Shown piece by piece: positions 38,949 through 46,980 of a DNA stretch of 64,000 nucleotides (position 1 is its first letter; each line of letters starts with the position of its first letter). Origin of the DNA: Leucobacter sp. Psy1 (GTDB lineage Bacteria; Actinomycetota; Actinomycetes; Actinomycetales; Microbacteriaceae); assembly GCF_020096995.1 (NCBI RefSeq), contig NZ_CP083692.1, positions 1 through 64,000 of the forward strand, in the 5' to 3' direction. A model generated the notes under the pieces. The model searched no databases, was not told the DNA's origin, and saw only the letters and a list, made by a program, of their open reading frames with translations. The translations under genes and the position numbers were made by a program.

Positions 38949-39728
38949 TCATGCGAGGCGGCTTCCGTCGGTTTCCGGATACCAGTTCCCGTCGACGGTG
39001 AGCCCGCCGTCGACCACGAGAGTGTGACCGTTGACATAAGAAGAAGACGGAGTGGCGAGGAAGTGGGCAACCGAAGCGATCTCTTCCGGCTCAGCGAAGC
39101 GGCCGAGCGCAGTACGTGCGCGGATCGGTCGGTCGTCGAGTTTCCCTTCTGAGATGAGGACGTCGGTGAGAGCGGTGCGCACGTAGCCCGGGGCGATCGC
39201 GTTCACGCGGATCCCCTCGCGACCCCACTCGACCGCAAGTGTCCGGGTCAGCCCGCCGATCGCGGCCTTCGCCGCGGTATAGCTGGCCCGCCGCGGCATG
39301 CCGGACAGGGCGGCGACGCTCGCGACGTTGACGATCGTGCCCCCGCGCCCGGCGAATGCTCGATGCGCCGCGCGGCAGACTCGCATGGAGCCGGTGACGT
39401 GGATATCGAGCATGGACGCAAACGCCGCATCGGAGATGTCTGTGCTCGTCTCGGGACGGGCGATGCCCGCAGAGTTCAGCACAGTGTCGAGCCGTCCTTC
39501 AGTCTCCAGCACGCTATCTATCGCCGTATCCACGCTGTTCGTGTCCGTCACATCACAGACAACCCCTCGCGCCGAGCCCTCGGGCAGATGAGTGAGAGCG
39601 GCCTGCAGAGACCCGCTGTCGAGGTCGGCGAGAACCGCGTGTCCGCCCTCGCTGATCCAGTGGTGGGCGAACGCGAGTCCGATACCCGCGGCGCCCCCCG
39701 TGATGAACGCAACTGACCTGTCGAACAT
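38949..39728 (-). CDS. SDR-family oxidoreductase (classical)
   Basis: This 259-residue NAD(P)-dependent dehydrogenase has TGGAAGIGLAFA at the cofactor site, NSAGIARP, and the catalytic Ser-Tyr-Lys as VASVAALSG and YTAAKAA. C-terminal YVNGHTLVVDGG is typical. The start ATG follows GGAGG. Its place in the operon suggests oxidation of a secondary alcohol on the pathway leading to the dehydrogenase complex. The substrate is unknown. Confidence 0.9.
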   Translation of the reverse strand: MFDRSVAFITGGAAGIGLAFAHHWISEGGHAVLADLDSGSLQAALTHLPEGSARGVVCDVTDTNSVDTAIDSVLETEGRLDTVLNSAGIARPETSTDISDAAFASMLDIHVTGSMRVCRAAHRAFAGRGGTIVNVASVAALSGMPRRASYTAAKAAIGGLTRTLAVEWGREGIRVNAIAPGYVRTALTDVLISEGKLDDRPIRARTALGRFAEPEEIASVAHFLATPSSSYVNGHTLVVDGGLTVDGNWYPETDGSRLA

Positions 39729-39803
39729 GAGGACCTCCGGTGTCGGTGTGAGAGTAGGAAGGCTGCAAGAGATGTCATTCTCACAGCCTCCCCGCTCCGG
39801 ATG

Positions 39804-41147
39804 TTACTGCCGCTTCAGACCCAGTTCCGCGGTCGGGATCTTCGCGGTCTCTGGGGTCAGCAGGGCGCAGATGCCGGAGACCGCGATGCAGCCTGCCGCG
39901 AAGAACGAGACGCCGAGCCAGTTGTTGTTCTCGCCGTTGATGGCCTGGGCGATCGCGGGCGCGAACCCTGCCAGGACCAGACCTGCCATGAGACTGATCG
40001 CCATCCCGCTGTATCGCACCTGGGCCGGGAACTGCTCGGGGAAGAACACGGGATAGATCGCGTTCGATGCGGTGTATGCGAAAGAAATCAGGAGGATGCC
40101 GAGGATCCACACCAGCCAGGTGTTCCCAGGTCCGGCGTTCGACAGGGCGCCGAGGTAGGCGATGACGAGCACGATCATGCCGACGCACCCGGTGATGAAG
40201 ACCGGCTTGCGGCCGATCTTGTCGGAGAGGTGACCCATGATCGGGATCATGATGACCGTACCCATGTTGGAGACAGTGATGAGCGCGAGCATCTCGGCGT
40301 TCGAGATGCCGGCCACCTGAGTGCCGTAGGCGAGCGAGAACGTGCTGAATAGGCCCACCATGAGGATGAACAGTGCCATTCCAGCGATGCGGATCATCTG
40401 GAGCGGGTAGTGCTTCAGGAGGAAGAAGAGCGGGACCTTGACGGTTTCCTCCTGCTCCTTCGCCTCTTCGAAGACCTCGGGCTCCTGAAGACGCGCGCGC
40501 ATGAAGACGGTGACCACCGTGACGAGGATGCTCAGGAGGAAGGGGATGCGCCACCCGAAATCGAGCATGAAGTCACCGGGAATCAGGTTGAGCGGGATGA
40601 AGATCGCCGAGGAGAGGACCAAGCCCATGCTCGCGCCGGCGATGGTCCAACTCGCGTAGAAGCCGCGCCGGTGCTCCGGTGCCGCTTCCATCGAGAGCGA
40701 TGCGGATCCCGGAGACTCCCCGCCGGCCGACAGGCCCTGGAGGAGGCGCATGAGCACGACGATGATCGGGGCCCAGATACCGATCGTCTCGTAAGTCGGC
40801 ACGAGTCCGATGATGAAGGTCGCCACACCCATCATGACGATGCAGGCCATCAGTGAGGTCTTGCGTCCGAGGACGTCCCCGAGCCAGCCCCAGAGAATCG
40901 CGCCGATGGGGCGGGTCACGTACGACACCCCCACGGTCGCGAGAGCGAAGATCTGCCCGGCACTGCCTTCGCCCGGGAAGAAAAGTGGCTGCAGGTACAG
41001 TGCCGCGGCGGTCGCGAAGATGTAAAAGTCGTAGTACTCCAGTGTGGTCCCGACGAAGCCCGAGGTCGCTGCGTTACGCGCGTTCTTGAGCTGGGCCGCA
41101 TCAGCGGGAGGCGCCGCGGGGCGGGGAGCGGCGGTGTGAGAAGGCAT
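39804..41147 (-). CDS. MFS transporter, metabolite:H+ symporter (MHS) family
   Basis: The 447-residue importer has 12 predicted membrane segments and the MHS signatures: GTTLEYYDFYIFATAAAL in the first segment, GWLGDVLGRKTSL in loop 2-3, and LLQGLSAGGESPGSASL. Related proteins (ShiA, ProP, KgtP) import organic acids or betaines by proton symport. ATG at 41147 is chosen for AAAGGA upstream. It lies between two SDR genes, so it probably imports the cluster's substrate. Confidence 0.9.
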   Translation of the reverse strand: MPSHTAAPRPAAPPADAAQLKNARNAATSGFVGTTLEYYDFYIFATAAALYLQPLFFPGEGSAGQIFALATVGVSYVTRPIGAILWGWLGDVLGRKTSLMACIVMMGVATFIIGLVPTYETIGIWAPIIVVLMRLLQGLSAGGESPGSASLSMEAAPEHRRGFYASWTIAGASMGLVLSSAIFIPLNLIPGDFMLDFGWRIPFLLSILVTVVTVFMRARLQEPEVFEEAKEQEETVKVPLFFLLKHYPLQMIRIAGMALFILMVGLFSTFSLAYGTQVAGISNAEMLALITVSNMGTVIMIPIMGHLSDKIGRKPVFITGCVGMIVLVIAYLGALSNAGPGNTWLVWILGILLISFAYTASNAIYPVFFPEQFPAQVRYSGMAISLMAGLVLAGFAPAIAQAINGENNNWLGVSFFAAGCIAVSGICALLTPETAKIPTAELGLKRQ

Positions 41148-41220
41148 GACGTTCCTTTCGTGATGAGCGTCGTTGATGATCACCAAGGGGGTGAGGAAGA
41201 GTGAAGGGCGACGGGTGCGG

Positions 41221-41976
41221 TCAGCCCGCCATGAAGAGGCCACCGTTCACGTGGACCACTTCACCGTGGATGAAGCTTGCGGTCTCGCTGAGGAGGAAGG
41301 CGATGACCGCGGCGACTTCTGCAGCGGAACCGTTGCGGCGGAGAGGGGTCGATGCGACCCACTCCGCGCCATTGAGGGCGCGGGCCTCAGCGGTCATCGC
41401 CGTGTCGATGATGCCTGGGGAGACGGCGTTCGCGCGGATGCCCCGCGGGCCGACTTCCGCTGCGAGGGATCGGGTGAAGGCGATCAGACCGCCCTTGCTC
41501 GCAGCGTAATGAGCGTGCCCTACACTTCCGCGATGTCCGGCGACCGAGGTGAGATTGACGATGGCTGCGCCCTCGGCCATCAGTGGAAGCGCTCGGCGCG
41601 TGAGCATGAACACGCCATCGAGGTTGATCCGCTGCGTGGTGCGCCACTGCTCATCGGAGATCTGGTCGATCTCAGAGGCGGGGTAGATGCCGGCCGAAGG
41701 AATCAGGAAGTCGATGCGACCGAGACGCTCGCGGACCTCCCCGATGAGGCGGTCGATGCTCTCCGCGTCACCGGCATCCAGCGGAAGAGGCAGAGCCGAC
41801 CCGCCTTGCTCCCCGATGCTCGCTGCGCGCGTCTCGATCGCCTGTGCGTCGAGATCCGCGAGGACGACGGTGGTCCCCGATCGCGCGAGGAGCGTTGCGA
41901 GGGCACCGCCGATGCCTCCAGCAGCACCAGTGATCAGCGCGACCTTGTTCGAGAAGTCGAAAGTGATGTCACCCAC
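41221..41976 (-). CDS. SDR-family oxidoreductase (classical), second copy
   Basis: The 251-residue protein has TGAAGGIGGALA, the acidic ADLD that favours NAD, and the Ser-Tyr-Lys set in NLTSVAGHRG and YAASKGG. GTG at 41976 is chosen because AAAGGAG lies six nt before it; an open extension to 42129 would run across the operator region. It is the first gene of the minus-strand operon. It differs clearly from the other SDR, so the two probably act on different steps or different enantiomers. Confidence 0.9.
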   Translation of the reverse strand: MGDITFDFSNKVALITGAAGGIGGALATLLARSGTTVVLADLDAQAIETRAASIGEQGGSALPLPLDAGDAESIDRLIGEVRERLGRIDFLIPSAGIYPASEIDQISDEQWRTTQRINLDGVFMLTRRALPLMAEGAAIVNLTSVAGHRGSVGHAHYAASKGGLIAFTRSLAAEVGPRGIRANAVSPGIIDTAMTAEARALNGAEWVASTPLRRNGSAAEVAAVIAFLLSETASFIHGEVVHVNGGLFMAG

Positions 41977-42523
41977 GAAGTGCTCCTTTGCCAGATTGAG
42001 TGAGAGGGAGGGAATGCGGTTCAACAGCGCGCGCATGTGGATACATTGTCCGAGCCCTCGCGTCATGGTGGAAGCGGGAGTCCGGCAGCAGGGCGGACGC
42101 TGCGGCGCTGCCCTGATCAGCCAGGTCATCCGCGCGTACCGCCTGTGAATGTGCCACTCAGATCATCGCACCGTACAGCGCAGACACCGGAGTGAATGTA
42201 TCCAGTCTTATGTTTCGGGGAGGTAAAGTCAAGACGAAACTCGCGAGTTGAGTAAAAATCGCATCCAATATTGTTGCTTGAAGATCGGGCGGCTCGAGAC
42301 GTTGGCATGCGCACGTGAACAGTAGAGGGGCCGATATCCCGCCTGCGCCGCTGGCGTTTGTTCGGTGAACTCCGGGTGTGTATGCCCGGGGGCTCAGCGG
42401 GAATCGCCCAGTGGACTTTTCCCGCCGTGAGCGTCTATTGTATCCAATTGGGCCGGATCGGCGTCAGCGTATGACCCCGCACGACCGGCAGTCCTACCAA
42501 CGAAGCGAAGACGGAGTAGCACC
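41977..42523. other. Divergent control region between the SDR operon and the E1-E2 operon
   Basis: These 547 bases hold no convincing gene. They contain related boxes: TGGATACATTG at 42038-42048 (minus orientation), AATGTATCCAG near 42195-42205, ATTGTATCCAAT at 42437-42448, and a looser GCATCCAATATTG near 42261. The part from 42180 to 42280 is AT-rich compared with its surroundings and carries the 12-bp perfect palindrome AACTCGCGAGTT at 42238-42249. The unusual length and the box number suggest more than one regulator. Confidence 0.65.
42412..42448 (+). promoter_or_regulatory. Promoter and operator of the E1-E2 operon
   Basis: TGGACT at 42412-42417 and TATTGT at 42436-42441 (18-nt spacer) form a plausible promoter. 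The inverted repeat ATTG-TATC-CAAT at 42437-42448 overlaps the -10, the right place for a GntR-type repressor. Confidence 0.55.
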
Positions 42524-44716
42524 ATGGCGAAACGCCAGAAGCTCGAGACGGGCGTGCCCTGGATCGAGCTCACCACCACCGCGGCCGACTGGAAGCGTGC
42601 TGACCCTGAACTGCTGGCGACGATGCTCGGCCAGATACAGCTGATCCGCGCCTTCGAGGAGACCGTGCTTGAACTCGCGGGCGCGGGGCTCGTCCACGGG
42701 CCTGCGCACTCGAGCATCGGTCAGGAGGGCGGGGCGGTCGGGTCCATTCTGTCGCTCAGGCCGACCGACGGTGTGAACGGGTCGCACCGTGGTCACCATC
42801 AGTTCTTGGCGAAAGCGATCACATACGTGTCGGGCGGCAACCTCGACCTGAGTGCCCTGGTCGACGGCGACATGCAGGCGATGCTGCAACGCACGCTCGC
42901 GGAGATCCTCGGCTTGGCTCAGGGCTTCTCGGGTGGGCGCGGAGGCTCGATGCACCTGCAGTGGCTCGAAGCCGGCGCCCTGGGAACGAACGCGATCGTC
43001 GGCGGGGGTGCTCCGCTCGCAGCCGGCAACGGCTGGGCACAGCGGTACGCCGGTACCGACGACGTGTCGATCAACTACTTCGGCGATGGATCGAGCCAGA
43101 TCGGATCCGTGCTCGAGTCGATGAACCTTGCCGCGACTTGGAAGACGCCGGCCATGTTCTTCATCGAGAACAATCTGTATGCGGTGTCGACCCACGCGAG
43201 CGAGGCCAGCGCCGATCTGCGCTTCTCGGTGCGCGGTCAGGGGTTCTCGATTCCGGCGTGGCGCGTCGACGGAATGGATCCGCTGGCGGTGCACCTGGCG
43301 ACCCAGGAGGCACTCGAACGCATGCGCGCCGGAGAGGGGCCGACGATCATCGAAGCGGAGGTGTACCGCTTCTTCCACCAGAACGGCCCGTTCCCCGGGA
43401 GCGCGTTCGGCTACCGTGCCAAGACCGAAGAGCAGGAGTGGCGGCAGCGTGATCCCCTCCTGCGGGTCGCGGCGCAGATGCAGGAACTCGGGTACGCGTC
43501 CGAGGCGGAGATCGCGGAAGTGCGAAATCAGGCCAAGCAGGCGATGGCCGATGCGGTGAACCAGCTGATCGAGGATGACCCGGACCGCGAGGGGAAGCGT
43601 CGGATCACGCCGTCGCTGTGGCCTGACCCGTCGGTCGTCGACACCGGGATCCGCAGCGACGCGCGCGAACTGGAATCATGGGAAGCGAAGGAGCCCGCAG
43701 AGCACGAGGGTGCGTGGACGGACACCAAGTTCGTCGAAGCGGTGGCGAAGGTCATGGACCGTCGAATGGAGACAGACGACCGTATCGTCGTCCTCGGCGA
43801 GGATGTGCACAAGCTCGGCGGCGGCACCAATGGCGCGACGAAGGGCCTGGCTCAGAAGTATGGCGCCGGTCGCGTGGTCGGCACCCCGATCAGCGAGAAC
43901 GCGTTCTTCGGATTCGCCACCGGCGCAGCCCTCGACGGGCGCATCCGCCCGGTCGTCGAGTTCATGTACCCCGACTTCATGTGGGTCGCCGCCGATCAGG
44001 TCTTCAACCAGGCGGGCAAAGCGCGCCACATGTTCGGCGACAACACCGCGGTGCCGCTCGTGCTGCGGACCAAGGTCGCCATGGGGTCCGGTTACGGATC
44101 CCAGCACCTCATGGATCCTGCCGGCATCTTCGCCACGCAGGCCGGGTGGCGAATCGTGGCCGCTTCCAACGCGGCGGACTACGTCGGCCTACTGAACGCA
44201 GCCGTGGCGCTCGACGATCCGGTGCTGGTGATCGAGCACATGGATCTCTACGGCAAGGGCGATCGCGTCCCCGAGGGAGAGCTGGACTACATCATCCCGC
44301 CTGGCTCGGCCGCCGTGCGTCGCTCGGGTGCCGATGTCACGGTGCTGACCTACCTCTCCATGGTCGATCGCACGCTCGAGGCCCTGGACGAGGTCGACAT
44401 CGATGCGGAGGTCATCGACCTGCGCTGGCTCGATCGTGCCTCCCTCGACTGGGAGACTATCGGGGAGAGCATCAAGAAGACGAACGCCGTGCTGATCGTC
44501 GAACAGGGCGCTCGCGGATCATCGTATGGAAGCTGGCTCGCCGATGAGATTCAGCGCCGCTTCTTCGACTGGCTCGATCAGCCGGTCGAGCGCGTCACCG
44601 GTGGCGAGGCGAGCCCCAGCATCTCGCAGGTGCTCGAGCGTGCCGCGATCGCCGGAACCGAGGAGGTCGTTGCCGGCCTCGAGCGAGTCCGGAGTGCGAT
44701 GGGGGGCGACCGATAA
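42524..44716 (+). CDS. 2-oxoacid/acetoin dehydrogenase E1 component, fused alpha and beta subunits
   Basis: The 730-residue thiamine-diphosphate enzyme carries the E1 alpha part (about 1-345), with HSSIGQEGGAVG and the TPP motif FGDGSSQIG through IENN, and the E1 beta part (about 396-730), with VVLGEDVHKLGGGTNGATKGL and VIEHMDLYGKG. Usually the two are separate proteins (AcoA/AcoB, PdhA/PdhB). The fused E1 decarboxylates or cleaves a 2-oxo or acyloin substrate and passes the acyl group to E2. The ATG lies behind CGGAGTAGCACC. No E3 gene is in the cluster, so lipoamide dehydrogenase must come from elsewhere. The substrate is open. Confidence 0.88.
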   Translation: MAKRQKLETGVPWIELTTTAADWKRADPELLATMLGQIQLIRAFEETVLELAGAGLVHGPAHSSIGQEGGAVGSILSLRPTDGVNGSHRGHHQFLAKAITYVSGGNLDLSALVDGDMQAMLQRTLAEILGLAQGFSGGRGGSMHLQWLEAGALGTNAIVGGGAPLAAGNGWAQRYAGTDDVSINYFGDGSSQIGSVLESMNLAATWKTPAMFFIENNLYAVSTHASEASADLRFSVRGQGFSIPAWRVDGMDPLAVHLATQEALERMRAGEGPTIIEAEVYRFFHQNGPFPGSAFGYRAKTEEQEWRQRDPLLRVAAQMQELGYASEAEIAEVRNQAKQAMADAVNQLIEDDPDREGKRRITPSLWPDPSVVDTGIRSDARELESWEAKEPAEHEGAWTDTKFVEAVAKVMDRRMETDDRIVVLGEDVHKLGGGTNGATKGLAQKYGAGRVVGTPISENAFFGFATGAALDGRIRPVVEFMYPDFMWVAADQVFNQAGKARHMFGDNTAVPLVLRTKVAMGSGYGSQHLMDPAGIFATQAGWRIVAASNAADYVGLLNAAVALDDPVLVIEHMDLYGKGDRVPEGELDYIIPPGSAAVRRSGADVTVLTYLSMVDRTLEALDEVDIDAEVIDLRWLDRASLDWETIGESIKKTNAVLIVEQGARGSSYGSWLADEIQRRFFDWLDQPVERVTGGEASPSISQVLERAAIAGTEEVVAGLERVRSAMGGDR

Positions 44717-46044
44717 TGGCGACCGTCGTGCGCATGCCCGCCCTCGTGACCGGATCCGCCGAGGCCACAATCGCGGGGTGGCTCATCGCCGTGGGCGAGG
44801 AGGTCACCGCAGGTCAGGCGCTCGTCGAGATCGAAACGGAGAAGGCCACCGTCGAATACGAGGCAGAGGGCTCCGGAGTGCTCGCCGGCGTCCTGCTGCA
44901 GTCGGGTGATGCGGCACAGGTCGGTACCCCGATCGCTGTGCTCGCCACCGACGGGCAGCCGGCTGAGGAGGCGCTCAGCGAGGCTGGAATCGATGCCGGC
45001 ACGGAGCGCAGCGGCGTGGAGCCGGCCGAGCCGGATCCGGGGATCGCAGAGGAGCAACCTGCAGTTGAAACTCCCAGGAGTAACACCACCCGTGACGAAT
45101 CACGTGAGCCAGGTGCGACCGGTGAGTCGGCTCCCGCAGGAGACGGTGAGCGGCGCTTTGCCAGCCCTCTGGTCCGGAAGCTTGCGAGGGAACGAGGACT
45201 TGACCTGAGCGCCGTTCGCGGGAGCGGTCCTGGCGGACGGATCGTGCGGAGGGATATCGAACACCTCGATTCTGGTCCCGGGCAAGCCTCTGCTCCCACC
45301 GTGCAGTCGGCACCGGCCCCGATCGGCCGGCAGCCGGCAGCGATGTCGGAGGAGTCGGAGCTGGGATACACCGACGTTCCGCACTCCGGGATGCGACGCG
45401 CCATAGCGAGGCGACTCACGGAGAGTAAGAGCACCGTGCCGCACTTCTATCTCGTCGCGCACTGCCGTATGGACCCCCTCCTCGAGCTGCGGAAGCAGAT
45501 CAACGTGTCCAGTGAGGTGCGGGTCTCGGTCAACGACTTCATCGTGAAGGCGGTCGCCGCGGCACTGCAGGAGGTGCCGGGCGCGAACGCGATCTGGACG
45601 GACGATGCGACGCGACGCTTCGACAGCGTCGACATCTCGGTCGCCGTGTCGGTACCCGACGGTCTATTCACTCCGGTGGTCCGCGGTGTTGAGCAGCTCT
45701 CCCTGGGGGCACTCAGCCGCCAGATCCGGGACTTCGCGGATCGCGCGAGGAGCGGGAAGCTCAAACAGCACGAGCTCGAGGGCGGATCTTTCTCGGTCTC
45801 CAACCTCGGCATGTACGGCACCACCGAGTTCTCGGCGATCCTGAACCCGCCGCAGGCGGGGATCCTCGCGGTCGGCGCCGCCGAGCAGCGTCCCGTGGTC
45901 CAGGAGGACGGCACCCTCGGCATCGCGACGGTGATGACGGTGACGCTCTCCGCCGACCATCGCGTGCTCGACGGGGCGCTCGCCGCCGAGTGGCTTGCCG
46001 CGTTCCAGAAGCGCATCGAGCAACCGCTGAGTCTGCTGATCTGA
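44716..46044 (+). CDS. Dihydrolipoamide acyltransferase E2 component
   Basis: The 442-residue protein has one lipoyl domain (residues 1-80, lipoyl-lysine K43 in ETEKATVEY), an acidic Pro/Glu-rich linker, a peripheral-subunit-binding domain (SPLVRKLARERGLDLSAVRG, about 153-185), a second linker, and the catalytic domain ending with H415-R-V-L-D419-G. Its start A overlaps the last base of the E1 stop codon, so they form one operon. It receives the acyl group from E1 and transfers it to CoA. Confidence 0.94.
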   Translation: MATVVRMPALVTGSAEATIAGWLIAVGEEVTAGQALVEIETEKATVEYEAEGSGVLAGVLLQSGDAAQVGTPIAVLATDGQPAEEALSEAGIDAGTERSGVEPAEPDPGIAEEQPAVETPRSNTTRDESREPGATGESAPAGDGERRFASPLVRKLARERGLDLSAVRGSGPGGRIVRRDIEHLDSGPGQASAPTVQSAPAPIGRQPAAMSEESELGYTDVPHSGMRRAIARRLTESKSTVPHFYLVAHCRMDPLLELRKQINVSSEVRVSVNDFIVKAVAAALQEVPGANAIWTDDATRRFDSVDISVAVSVPDGLFTPVVRGVEQLSLGALSRQIRDFADRARSGKLKQHELEGGSFSVSNLGMYGTTEFSAILNPPQAGILAVGAAEQRPVVQEDGTLGIATVMTVTLSADHRVLDGALAAEWLAAFQKRIEQPLSLLI

Positions 46045-46061
46045 CGCGCGGCACGGCAGAG

Positions 46062-46100
46062 GGGCCGGGGGCCGATCGGACAGATACGGCCGCCGGCCCT
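46062..46100. terminator. Bidirectional terminator after the E2 gene
   Basis: A 13-bp GC-rich stem with one mismatch (46062-46074 with 46087-46099) lies between the convergent ends of the E2 and UTRA-GntR genes. Confidence 0.7.
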
Positions 46101-46103
46101 CGT

Positions 46104-46910
46104 CTATTCAGCGAACGAGGTCGTCGCGCCCCGATCCACGACACCGTGGAGGCGGTGGTTCGTGGGGTGGTAGGTGTTGCAGCCCGACGAGAACAGGCGG
46201 GTCCCGTGGAAGCCGCGGCGGAACTCCTGCAGCACCGGCGTTCCGGCGTCGACCTGCATGAACTCGGTGAGTGCGGGTTCGAGGCCGCGGGCGCGGATGT
46301 CGTACTCGACCCGGTCCATCGTCCACCCGTTCTCGTGCAGGATTGCGTCGAGGCTCTTCGTCTCGAGGTCCTCGCGCGTGAAGCAGAGCGCCTCGGGCAA
46401 GAGATAGGTTTCGAGGCCCGCGATGGGTGTGTCGTTGGCGTAGCGTTCGCGGATGATCCGGAGGAGCGGGGTGCCGACCGCGAACCCGGTCATCACGGCG
46501 ATGGCGTCGTCGGTGATCACCGGTTCGAACTCGGTGACAACGGTGCGGGGCTGCCGGTGGCTCCGGGCGATCGCCTGGAAGATGGTGTTCGACGTCTCTG
46601 GTCGGTATTCGATCGCCAGGGCGCGGGCGATACGGGTGCCGCTGCCCTGAGTACGAGCGACGATGCCCCGCTCTTCGAGGTCGTCCATCGCGCGTCGCAG
46701 CGTGGACCGCGCGACGCCGAAACCCTCGCAGAACTGGCTCTCGGTCGGCAGGGTGTCACCCGGAACGAGGAGCCCTCGCCTGATCGCGCTCTCGATCTGC
46801 TCGATGACCTGCACGTAGCGCTGCGCGCGGTTGCCAACGGGAATGGGGTGGAAGACCTCGGAAAACTGGACTCGCCGGGAGGCGCGAACGGTCTCCGAGT
46901 GCTCATCCAC
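46104..46910 (-). CDS. GntR-family regulator, HutC/UTRA subfamily
   Basis: The 268-residue protein has a GntR winged helix (about 25-95: GDTLPTESQFCEGFGVARSTLRRAMDDLEERGI) and a UTRA ligand-binding domain (ITDDAIAVMTGFAVGTPLLRIIRERYANDTPIAGLETYLLPE in sequence). UTRA members sense sugars, sugar phosphates or phosphonates. The GTG at 46910 is chosen since TACACT stands seven nt upstream, a leaderless promoter. It lies at the end of the ABC importer genes and probably represses them. Confidence 0.88.
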   Translation of the reverse strand: MDEHSETVRASRRVQFSEVFHPIPVGNRAQRYVQVIEQIESAIRRGLLVPGDTLPTESQFCEGFGVARSTLRRAMDDLEERGIVARTQGSGTRIARALAIEYRPETSNTIFQAIARSHRQPRTVVTEFEPVITDDAIAVMTGFAVGTPLLRIIRERYANDTPIAGLETYLLPEALCFTREDLETKSLDAILHENGWTMDRVEYDIRARGLEPALTEFMQVDAGTPVLQEFRRGFHGTRLFSSGCNTYHPTNHRLHGVVDRGATTSFAE

Positions 46911-46917
46911 ACTCTGG

Positions 46918-46923
46918 AGTGTA
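46918..46923 (-). promoter_or_regulatory. Leaderless -10 element of the UTRA regulator
   Basis: On the minus strand TACACT ends seven nt before the GTG start at 46910, with no ribosome-binding site. Confidence 0.5.
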
Positions 46924-46980
46924 GCCGGAACGAGGGGGTCGTGCCTCAGGCCCGACCCCCTCGTCCGCGTCAGCATGCGC

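Noticed and set aside
42378-42644. 88-codon plus-strand frame before the E1 gene
   Set aside because: It overlaps the promoter and the E1 start in another phase, without a family match.
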